Shown here one piece after another: positions 1-5,560 of a stretch of DNA of 5,927 bases. Position numbers and translations under genes: made by a program. The stretch is from Fimbriimonadales bacterium (GTDB taxonomy: Bacteria; Armatimonadota; Fimbriimonadia; Fimbriimonadales; GBS-DC): positions 1-5,927 of the forward strand of contig JAOAFW010000345.1 in NCBI GenBank assembly GCA_026416065.1, in the 5' to 3' direction. Each line of letters begins with the position of its first letter. The stretch's first letter is position 1. The notes beneath the pieces are model-generated. The model worked only from the letters and a program-made list of their open reading frames with translations, had not been told where the DNA came from and did no database searches.

Positions 1-1
1 C

Positions 2-613
2 AGTGTGCCCATCTTTCTCACGGAGAAGAACTCCGTCGCCTACAACCCCGGCAAGCAGACGACCAGTATGGTGAACGCGCTGTATATGGCGGATTCGTGG
101 GCGAGGGCGATTCTGGCAGGCGCAGACGCCTACGTGTGGTGGGATTTGCACAACTCAGCGGAAGCCAACAATAACAACAGTCCCCTGCTCTACGGCTGGC
201 GCAACTGGGGCGACTACGGGATTGTGGCAGCGGGCTACCCCTCGGGCGTGGGCGACCCGCTCAATACCCCCTACCCGACCTTCTTCGCAGCCCAACTGAT
301 TACGCGCTTTGCCCGTCCAGGAGATGTGCTGATTGCCGTAAGCAACGACAACCCTATGCTGAGCGTCTACGCCGTGCGCACGCCCAACGGCAGGGGGAGG
401 CTGCTCGTCATCAACAAAATGCGCAGCACGGCGATTACGGCGGAGATTCGGCTACAGGGGCTACGGGCAGGCAGTACGATCTACTGGCGCTACTACTCCG
501 CGGCGCAGGACACCGTCAAGAGCAGAGGCATAGCAACACGCACCCTACAGGGCGGCAGCGAACGCATCCGACATACCTTCCCGCCGATGTCGATAAGCGT
601 GTTAGAGTGGTAA
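2..613 (+). CDS. Secreted glycoside hydrolase-like protein (arabinofuranosidase-like), C-terminal part only
   Basis: The frame is open from the left edge of the window, so the true start lies outside; the GTG at 5 is only an internal codon in frame. About 203 residues are visible. The segment TEKNS followed by PGKQTTSMVNALYMADSW, and then VWWDLHN, resembles the end of a (beta/alpha)8 barrel in clan GH-A-like enzymes, especially proteins annotated as alpha-L-arabinofuranosidases. In those families a Glu at the end of a strand is the nucleophile, so the Glu of LTEKN (bases 23-25) is a candidate. From about base 270 (YPTFFAAQLITRFARPGD) to the end, the sequence looks like the small C-terminal beta-sandwich that follows the barrel in such enzymes (LSVYAVRT, LLVINK, IYWRYYS). 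It ends cleanly with SVLEW-TAA. Substrate and exact family cannot be fixed from this fragment. It converges on the amidohydrolase gene 22 bases downstream, and no clear terminator lies between them. Confidence 0.68.
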   Translation, partial: SVPIFLTEKNSVAYNPGKQTTSMVNALYMADSWARAILAGADAYVWWDLHNSAEANNNNSPLLYGWRNWGDYGIVAAGYPSGVGDPLNTPYPTFFAAQLITRFARPGDVLIAVSNDNPMLSVYAVRTPNGRGRLLVINKMRSTAITAEIRLQGLRAGSTIYWRYYSAAQDTVKSRGIATRTLQGGSERIRHTFPPMSISVLEW

Positions 614-635
614 GACCCTCGCCGACGCTTTTCCG

Positions 636-1958
636 CTATTTCGGTCTCGTTCGGTATCGTTCGTAGAGCCGAATGTGTTTGCTGGTCATCTCGATAGGGC
701 GTCCCGCAATCCAGACTTGAATGACTTGCGTACGAATGTCGAGTGGGTCGCCACTCAGCAGCACGAGGTTCGCGTCTTTGCCGACTTCGATACTGCCGAG
801 CCGGTGCGCCAGCCCCAAAATCTCTGCGGGATACAGCGTAATCGCTTTGAGGGCTTCCTCGCGGGGTAGTCCGTGCGCAACGGCGGTTGCCACATGGTAA
901 GGCAGGTTGCGGGCGTTGCTGGCGTCGTTGCTGGCGATGCAGAAGCGTACCCCTTTGTCGTGCAGGCGTTTGGGCAGTACGAACGGCTCATCGTATGGCT
1001 CTGATTCTGCGCTGGGCATGTTATGCACTCCTTCCAATATCACAGGCACTTGCTTTTCGCGCAGCAGATCAGCGACTTTATGTGCCTCCGCGCCGCCCAC
1101 GATCACGAGGCGCAGCTTCTGTTCCTCTGCCCAGCGCAGAGCCGCCTGAATCCCCAGTGCGCTGTTCACCCGCACAAACAGAGGGAGCTTTCCCTCCAGA
1201 ATAGGTAGCATGGCGTCGAAGCGTGGATCGCGCTCGTGTGCGGGCACTCCTTCCCTACCCGCCGCCTGGTGCGCCCGCTGATAGCGTCGGGCGTCCTCAA
1301 GAAAGTCGTTGATGGGGCGCATGCGGCTCTCCCAGTCGCGGCGGCGTGCCTCCGCGCTCTGATTGGGGGTTGATGACGGCGCAAGGAAGTTCATAAACAA
1401 GCCGATGGGAGTCTTAATCACCATCTCTTCCCATGTCCACCCATCAAGGTTCATCACGCAACCCATCCCTGACAGGATGCCGCCCGTCGGCGCGGCGACC
1501 ACCGTCGTGGTGCCGTTCACCCGCGTGACAGGAATCAACTCCGAGTCGGGGTTAAGCGCAATCTCCGCCCGGGAGTTCGGATTGAACTGCCCCGTCTCAG
1601 TGGTGTCGATGGTAGCAGCAATGGAGCCGATTTCTGTCAGCCCTAAAGTGGTGCAGGCGTCGATGTAGCCCGGATAAAGAGGGTTCCCCCTGCCATCGTA
1701 AACCGTTGCACCGCGAGGGATTGTGATGTTCTTGCCCACGGCGGCGATTTTGCCGTCGCGAATCAGTACCGTTGCGCCCTCAATCGGTGGCGCGGTTATC
1801 GAATGAACGGTCACGTTCCGAATCGCGTAGACGCCGCGCGTTTTCGCGGGACGCTCCAGCGACGCTTCGTAACGAGGCGACAGGGGCGATACACCCTCGT
1901 CTCCCCATAGAGGAAACAACATCAGCAGCCATAGACCGTAAGCAACGAACCTGCGCAT
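636..1958 (-). CDS. Exported amidohydrolase-family protein with eroded metal site
   Basis: The protein has 440 residues. Residues 1-19 form a signal peptide (MRRF, then a hydrophobic stretch ending PLWG), so it is probably periplasmic or secreted. Residues 43-95 form the small beta domain of imidazolonepropionase-like amidohydrolases (YAIRNVTVHSI, VLIRDGKIAAVG, GNPLYPGYID). The barrel follows, with TGGILSGMG (158-166), DGWTWEEM (172-179), LRLVIVGGAEAHKVADLL (282-299), ASNDASNARNLPYHVATA (342-359) and the closing GSIEVGKDANLVLLSGDPL (388-406). In catalytic members the segment after PGxID is AHTH. Here it is ACTT (101-104), so both metal-binding His are gone. The later Asp (D345) is kept. Related exported proteins with a degraded HxH are common in this group, so the substrate is unknown and hydrolase activity is uncertain. 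Just upstream of the ATG is AGGGG with only 2 bases of spacing, which is unusually close. The MRRF start is preferred because it gives a proper signal peptide and no in-frame start lies shortly upstream. The gene is divergent from hisD. Confidence 0.86.
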   Translation of the reverse strand: MRRFVAYGLWLLMLFPLWGDEGVSPLSPRYEASLERPAKTRGVYAIRNVTVHSITAPPIEGATVLIRDGKIAAVGKNITIPRGATVYDGRGNPLYPGYIDACTTLGLTEIGSIAATIDTTETGQFNPNSRAEIALNPDSELIPVTRVNGTTTVVAAPTGGILSGMGCVMNLDGWTWEEMVIKTPIGLFMNFLAPSSTPNQSAEARRRDWESRMRPINDFLEDARRYQRAHQAAGREGVPAHERDPRFDAMLPILEGKLPLFVRVNSALGIQAALRWAEEQKLRLVIVGGAEAHKVADLLREKQVPVILEGVHNMPSAESEPYDEPFVLPKRLHDKGVRFCIASNDASNARNLPYHVATAVAHGLPREEALKAITLYPAEILGLAHRLGSIEVGKDANLVLLSGDPLDIRTQVIQVWIAGRPIEMTSKHIRLYERYRTRPK

Positions 1959-2002
1959 AGCCCCTAATTTCGTCTGCTCGGCGAGAGTTCCTACCTGTTC
2001 AA

Positions 2003-2010
2003 GGTATACT
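2003..2010. promoter_or_regulatory. Possible shared -10 box between the amidohydrolase gene and hisD
   Basis: The 63-base divergent gap contains GGTATACT, which reads TATACT on the + strand (2005-2010) and TATACC on the - strand (2008 down to 2003) around the palindrome GTATAC. On the + strand it would start transcription near 2017-2018, a few bases before the hisD ATG at 2022. On the - strand it would start near 1996, giving a leader of about 38 bases for the amidohydrolase. No good -35 hexamer is visible on either strand. Symmetric -10 elements that drive both directions are known in bacteria; their use here is inferred. Confidence 0.45.
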
Positions 2011-2021
2011 TTTGGTTCGAT

Positions 2022-3311
2022 ATGCTACAGACTCTGGACGCCCGCGTCGAGCCGATGGAACGCATTCAGGCGCGTTTACGCCAGAGCGCGCCGCAGCCCA
2101 CTCCCGAAATGGAGGCGCAGGTACGCGCGATTCTGGAGCGCGTGCGCACAGAGGGCGACCACGCCTTGCTGGAGTTTACCCGTCAGTGGGACTGCCCCAC
2201 TATCGATACTCTGGAGGTCACCGAGTCGGAGTTTGAGGCTGCCTATCGCTCCACCGCCCCCGCAGTGAAGACCGCCATTCAGCATGCTGTTGCACGGGTG
2301 CGACGGTTCCATAAGCAGACACGCCCGCAATCGTGGCACCTCATGGAGGCGCAGGGCGGCTGGATGGGGCAGATGGTACGCCCCCTGCAGCGCGTCGGCG
2401 TCTACGCGCCAGGTGGACGCGCCAAGTACCCCAGCACGGTCATCATGAACGCGGTGCCCGCGAAGGTGGCAGGGGTACAGGAGGTCATCCTCTGCACGCC
2501 TCCCCAGCAAGACGGTAGCGTTCCTACATCGGTACTGGTCGCCGCGCGTGAGGCAGGCGTGAATCGTGTATTCAAGGCAGGCGGTGCACAAGCCATCGCG
2601 GCGATGGCATACGGCACTGAAACTATCCCTGCCGTCGAGAAGATTGTGGGACCCGGCAACCTCTATGTCGCGCTCGCCAAGCGCATGCTTTGGGGCGTGG
2701 TCGGCGTCGATTTTTGGGCAGGTCCCAGCGAGGTGGCGATTATCGCTGACGAGAGCGCGAACCCCGCTTACGTCGCCGCTGACCTGCTTACGCAGCTGGA
2801 ACACGGTGCAGAGTCGGTTGGCTATCTGTTGACGCCCAGCGAGCTGATTGTGGAGGCGACCCGCCGTGCACTGGAGACCCAGATGGCTCAGCGAGTGCGC
2901 CATGCGATTCTGGAGCAGTCGCTGCAGCGAAGTGTCGCGGTGTTGACTCGCAACCTGCCAGAAGCGTTCGAACTCGCCAACACTGCCGCTCCAGAACACC
3001 TGACGCTGATGGTGCAGAACCCGATGCACTGGCTGGGTCTGGTACATAACGCCGGATGTATCTTGCTGGGTCATTATACGCCCCAGTCAGCAGGTGACTA
3101 CGTGGCGGGTCCCAGCCACACCCTGCCGACCGGGCGCGCCGCACGATTCGAATCGCCCGTGTCGGTGGAAACTTTCTTGAAACGCAGCAGCGTGATAGCG
3201 CTCAGCCCTGACGCGCTGCGCCAGCTCGCGCCCGACATTCTCGCGCTGGCACACGAAGAAGGCTTCGAGGCGCACGCCGCCGCTGTGGAACTCCGATTCG
3301 CAGAGGAATAG
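2022..3311 (+). CDS. hisD: Histidinol dehydrogenase
   Basis: HisD is a cytoplasmic, zinc-dependent, NAD-dependent enzyme that oxidises L-histidinol through the aldehyde to L-histidine, the last two steps of the pathway. The 429 residues match the usual length and cover the full family. Visible motifs are RVGVYAPGGRAKYPSTVIMN (124-143), FKAGGAQAIAAMAYGT (184-199), KIVGPGN (207-213), DFWAGPSE (230-237), LLTQLEHG (255-262) and AAPEHLTLM (322-330). Zinc ligands correspond to Q258, H261, D359 and H418. The catalytic Glu-His pair is E325-H326. All lie one residue before the E. coli numbering, so the active site is intact. The ATG at 2022 gives the typical family start MLQTLDAR. No Shine-Dalgarno sequence precedes it; AAGG at 2001-2004 is too far away. 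A TATACT box lies 11 bases upstream, which suggests a leaderless or almost leaderless mRNA. It is the first gene of hisDBH, followed by hisB after 3 bases. Confidence 0.98.
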   Translation: MLQTLDARVEPMERIQARLRQSAPQPTPEMEAQVRAILERVRTEGDHALLEFTRQWDCPTIDTLEVTESEFEAAYRSTAPAVKTAIQHAVARVRRFHKQTRPQSWHLMEAQGGWMGQMVRPLQRVGVYAPGGRAKYPSTVIMNAVPAKVAGVQEVILCTPPQQDGSVPTSVLVAAREAGVNRVFKAGGAQAIAAMAYGTETIPAVEKIVGPGNLYVALAKRMLWGVVGVDFWAGPSEVAIIADESANPAYVAADLLTQLEHGAESVGYLLTPSELIVEATRRALETQMAQRVRHAILEQSLQRSVAVLTRNLPEAFELANTAAPEHLTLMVQNPMHWLGLVHNAGCILLGHYTPQSAGDYVAGPSHTLPTGRAARFESPVSVETFLKRSSVIALSPDALRQLAPDILALAHEEGFEAHAAAVELRFAEE

Positions 3312-3314
3312 AAC

Positions 3315-3947
3315 ATGCGTACTCCTAATCCCGGTTCTCGATTCGGCATGTATGAGCGCGAGACGAGCGAAACGCGCGTGTATGTCTCGGTGGACTTAGA
3401 CGGCTCTGGCAACGCCCAAATCGATACAGGTGTCGGGTTTTTCGATCACATGCTCACCCAGATAGCCCGCCACGGCTTGGTTGACCTCGTGGTGAGCGCG
3501 TCGGGCGACCTGAGGGTCGATGAACACCACACGGTAGAAGATGTCGGCATCTGCTTCGGCAAGGCGGTACAACAGGCGCTGGGCGATATGCGCGGCGTCT
3601 ACCGCTACGGCTGGGCGATTACGCCGATGGACGAATCGCTGGCGATGGTCGCCATCGATTTCAGCGGGCGTCCGCTACTGGAGTTTCATGCACCGTTCCA
3701 GCGCGAGCGCGTGGGCGAAATGCCAACCGAGCTGGTGAAGGAATTCTTTCGCGCCTTTGCAAGCCACGCGCACGCAACGCTACATATCCGCCTCTTGCAA
3801 AGTGCCAACGACCATCACGCCATCGAGGCAATCTTCAAGGCGTTCGCCAAAGCCCTGGAGATAGCAACACGATTCCACTCCCGCCAATCGGGAACCCCTT
3901 CCACGAAGGGATATATTGAAGGCACGGAGCCACCGAGTGGATTATGA
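3315..3947 (+). CDS. hisB: Imidazoleglycerol-phosphate dehydratase (monofunctional)
   Basis: This enzyme dehydrates imidazole glycerol phosphate to imidazole acetol phosphate in histidine biosynthesis, using manganese in a 24-subunit cytoplasmic assembly in known members. The 210-residue protein is the dehydratase alone, without the N-terminal histidinol-phosphatase domain found in enteric HisB. Characteristic motifs are GVGFFDHMLTQIARHG (39-54), DEHHTVEDVG (69-78), PMDESLAMVAIDFSGRP (104-120), NDHHAIEAIFKAFAKAL (165-181) and PSTKGY (195-200). The metal-binding His/Glu residues H45, H71, H72, E75, H167, H168 and E171 are all present. The family normally ends near PSTKG; here about ten more residues (IEGTEPPSGL) carry the frame into hisH. 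GAGGA at 3303-3307, overlapping the end of hisD, is a good ribosome binding site 7 bases before the ATG. The stop codon overlaps the hisH start as ATGA. Confidence 0.98.
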   Translation: MRTPNPGSRFGMYERETSETRVYVSVDLDGSGNAQIDTGVGFFDHMLTQIARHGLVDLVVSASGDLRVDEHHTVEDVGICFGKAVQQALGDMRGVYRYGWAITPMDESLAMVAIDFSGRPLLEFHAPFQRERVGEMPTELVKEFFRAFASHAHATLHIRLLQSANDHHAIEAIFKAFAKALEIATRFHSRQSGTPSTKGYIEGTEPPSGL

Positions 3948-4567
3948 TTGCCATTGTCAACTACGGCATGGGCAACCTGCGCAGTGTGCAAAAGGCGCTG
4001 GAGCATTTGGGCGCAGCGGCGCGAATCACCAACGACCCTGCCGACCTGCACAGCGCAGACGCGATTATTTTGCCCGGTGTGGGCGCGTTCGGCGCGGCGA
4101 TGCAACGTCTGAATGAGAGCGGGCTCACGCCCGCCCTCCAGCGCGCCATTGAGGGCGGTAAACCGTTTCTGGGCATCTGCCTCGGGCTACAACTGTTGTT
4201 CGAGAGTAGCTCCGAGTCACCGGGTGTACCGGGACTGAGCCTCCTGAAAGGGCGCGTCGTCGGCTTCCGTGAGACGCCGCAATTTCCACTGCGCGTGCCC
4301 CACATGGGGTGGAGCCGTCTCCGTCAGGCGCGTATCGATTACCCACTCTGGCAGGGCGTGCCCGACGGCGCGTATGTCTACTTCGTTCACTCCTACTACC
4401 CCGAACTGCACGATGAACAACTCATCACGGCGTACTGCGAGTACGGTGTCCGCTTCGCCTGTGCCGTCGGGCGCGACAACCTCCACGCCGTACAGTTTCA
4501 CCCCGAAAAAAGTAGCGCCGTCGGCTTACAAATCCTGCAGAACTTCTGCCAGCGGTTTCATTCCTGA
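3944..4567 (+). CDS. hisH: Imidazole glycerol phosphate synthase, glutamine amidotransferase subunit
   Basis: HisH is the class I (triad) glutaminase subunit that hydrolyses glutamine and channels ammonia to HisF, which makes imidazole glycerol phosphate and AICAR. The 207 residues match the family length. Visible motifs are IVNYGMGNLRSV (4-15), the oxyanion strand region PGVGAFG (44-50), the nucleophile elbow FLGICLGLQLLF (75-86) with catalytic C79, VPHMGWS (118-124), YFVHSYY (146-152) and VQFHPEKS (183-190) with H186 and E188 completing the triad. The ATG overlaps the hisB TGA by 4 bases (ATGA). No convincing Shine-Dalgarno sequence sits at normal spacing (GGAG at 3926-3929 is 14 bases away), so translational coupling to hisB is likely. 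hisF and hisA, often the next genes, are absent here; HisF must be encoded elsewhere. The gene ends 57 bases before an unrelated pilin-like gene. Confidence 0.97.
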   Translation: MIAIVNYGMGNLRSVQKALEHLGAAARITNDPADLHSADAIILPGVGAFGAAMQRLNESGLTPALQRAIEGGKPFLGICLGLQLLFESSSESPGVPGLSLLKGRVVGFRETPQFPLRVPHMGWSRLRQARIDYPLWQGVPDGAYVYFVHSYYPELHDEQLITAYCEYGVRFACAVGRDNLHAVQFHPEKSSAVGLQILQNFCQRFHS

Positions 4568-4610
4568 ATCCCGTACTTTACATAGCAGGAACATTTTGCC
4601 GATGCGCGTA

Positions 4611-4621
4611 TCTAATATAAT
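4611..4621 (+). promoter_or_regulatory. AT-rich -10-like box abutting the pilin-like start codon
   Basis: TCTAATATAAT lies directly before the ATG at 4625 in an otherwise GC-rich region. It contains several overlapping -10-like hexamers: TCTAAT (4611-4616), TAATAT (4613-4618) and a perfect TATAAT (4616-4621). The first two would place the transcription start at about 4623-4625, on or next to the start codon. The perfect TATAAT would start inside the gene, so it is less likely to be the working box. No -35 at a good distance and no Shine-Dalgarno sequence are visible. This fits a leaderless promoter but is not proven. Confidence 0.45.
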
Positions 4622-4624
4622 ACT

Positions 4625-5413
4625 ATGCGGAAAAATGGCTTTACCTTGATCGAGTTGCTGGTCGTGATCGCGATTATTGCCATTCTGGCGGCGATCCTGT
4701 TTCCCGTATTTGCGCAGGCACGCGAGAAGGCGCGCCAGACCCAGTGTACGAGTAATATGAAGCAGAACGCGCTCGCCGTGCTGCAGTACATACAGGACTA
4801 TGACGAGCGGTTCCCGATGAGCATCTATCTGAGCAATCAGAACAACCAGAACTGCATCTTCACGATGTACAACGCCATTTACCCGTACATCAAGAACGCC
4901 GATGTGGTATTGTGCCCTTCGGATCGGCAGGCGTTCGATGTCGTGGGGACTTTCGGGTCGTTCGGTATTCCCGTTTGCACGATTCCCAGCTTCCGCTACA
5001 CCGGCTACATTTTCAACTGGTGCGTGTTTGAAAACGGGAACGTGCCCGGTCTGATTACGCCCAATCCGGTGGTTTCGCAAGCGCAGATTGAATATCCGAC
5101 TGAGACTTCGATGCTTTATGACGGCACGCTGGGACCACCCACGACGATTCAGTCGTACCTGCAGGCGCGTCATAACGGGCTGGCGGGCGCGAACTTCGTG
5201 GATGGACACGCCCGCACGGTAAAGGGGCGCGTGCGCGAGGGCACTGGCAGCACGGCGACTACCTGGGACGGCAAGCAGGCGCGCATCTTCGATGTTGGCG
5301 AAGCGGGACCCTATCAAGGTCAGTTCAATCTTTGGGGTGTCGCCGCACGTCGCGCGAACGGCACGCCCTGCCGCAACTGCCCGAACCGCAATAACCCCGG
5401 CAACTGCAACTAA
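4625..5413 (+). CDS. Type IV pilin/pseudopilin-like protein with H-X9-DG motif
   Basis: The 262-residue protein begins with a class III (prepilin) signal. MRKNG is a short positive leader, cleavage is expected between G5 and F6, and Glu is at mature position 5 (E10). Residues 6-30 form the hydrophobic helix that anchors and packs pilins, followed by the conserved QAREKARQTQCTSNMKQ (31-47) and QDYDERFP (57-64). A prepilin peptidase would process it, and it would act in the inner membrane or on the surface. RHNGLAGANFVDGH (182-195) carries H183, nine residues, then D193-G194, the mark of the H-X9-DG prepilin-type family common in Planctomycetes and Armatimonadota. There are eight cysteines (41, 77, 97, 118, 133, 249, 252, 261), and the C-terminus is rich in Asn and Cys. 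The upstream frame is closed by TAA at 4613-4615, so the ATG is secure. No pilus assembly genes are nearby; it may be an orphan pilin-like surface protein, and its function is not known. Confidence 0.92.
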   Translation: MRKNGFTLIELLVVIAIIAILAAILFPVFAQAREKARQTQCTSNMKQNALAVLQYIQDYDERFPMSIYLSNQNNQNCIFTMYNAIYPYIKNADVVLCPSDRQAFDVVGTFGSFGIPVCTIPSFRYTGYIFNWCVFENGNVPGLITPNPVVSQAQIEYPTETSMLYDGTLGPPTTIQSYLQARHNGLAGANFVDGHARTVKGRVREGTGSTATTWDGKQARIFDVGEAGPYQGQFNLWGVAARRANGTPCRNCPNRNNPGNCN

Positions 5414-5446
5414 GCAGGCAGGGTTGCGTTTCCACGCTGTGAGCGG

Positions 5447-5480
5447 GACGCCGACGCCCCACAGAGCGTCGGCGTCTTTA
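5447..5480 (+). terminator. Probable intrinsic terminator after the pilin-like gene
   Basis: GACGCCGACGC (5447-5457) pairs perfectly with GCGTCGGCGTC (5466-5476), giving an 11-bp, mostly G:C stem with an 8-base loop (CCCACAGA). It starts 33 bases after the pilin-like stop codon. TTTA and then CTTATCTATC follow, so the T-tract is short, only three in a row, and termination may be less than complete. It separates the pilin-like gene from the fructose-bisphosphatase gene, which suggests separate transcription units. Confidence 0.75.
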
Positions 5481-5547
5481 CTTATCTATCAGCAGGAAAC
5501 CCCGTGCCCCTGCCGAAAATAACCCCTGTCAACGAAGACACTCGCAT

Positions 5548-5555
5548 GAGGTGAT
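5548..5555 (+). promoter_or_regulatory. Strong Shine-Dalgarno sequence of the fructose-bisphosphatase gene
   Basis: GAGGTGAT matches the complement of the common bacterial 16S rRNA 3' end over eight bases and sits 5 bases before the ATG at 5561. It fixes that start codon. It is by far the best ribosome binding site in the window and contrasts with hisD and the pilin-like gene, which have none. Confidence 0.88.
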
Positions 5556-5560
5556 GATTT

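Noticed and set aside
529..545. Shared 11-base string ATAGCAACACG in the glycosidase-like fragment and in hisB (near 3861)
   Set aside because: Only two copies, in unrelated coding sequences and different contexts; consistent with chance and codon preference.
613..647. AGACC/GGTCT inverted repeat across the convergent gene ends as a two-way terminator
   Set aside because: The stem is 5 bp with a 25-base loop, with no T-tract on either side.
887..1204. Open frames on the plus strand inside the amidohydrolase gene, including a Cys/Arg-rich one
   Set aside because: The composition is biased as expected for an antisense shadow, several such frames overlap each other, and the minus-strand protein is well supported.
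2076..3074. Long open frame on the minus strand (332 codons) inside hisD
   Set aside because: hisD is conserved over its whole length with all active-site residues. The antisense translation shows no recognisable motif and is explained by the codon pattern of a GC-rich gene.
4561..4591. Inverted repeat TTCCTG/CAGGAA spanning the hisH stop codon as a terminator
   Set aside because: The stem has only 6 bp with a 19-base loop, and only a short T run follows four bases later (CATTTTG); too weak to call. Whether hisH transcripts continue into the pilin-like gene stays open.
4526..5317. Open frame of 263 codons on the minus strand opposite the pilin-like gene
   Set aside because: The plus-strand pilin-like protein has clear family motifs. 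The reverse frame has no motif and no ribosome binding site that I can see, and its 3' end runs into hisH.
5492..5513. Inverted repeat GCAGG/CCTGC in the leader of the fructose-bisphosphatase gene as a regulatory hairpin
   Set aside because: A 5-bp stem with a 12-base loop is expected by chance, and no terminator or known riboswitch pattern accompanies it.
5546..5554. Two-codon frame ATG-AGG-TGA overlapping the Shine-Dalgarno sequence of the fructose-bisphosphatase gene
   Set aside because: Minimal start-stop frames can matter in regulation, but this one has no ribosome binding site of its own, and the ATG and TGA arise naturally around GAGGTGAT.
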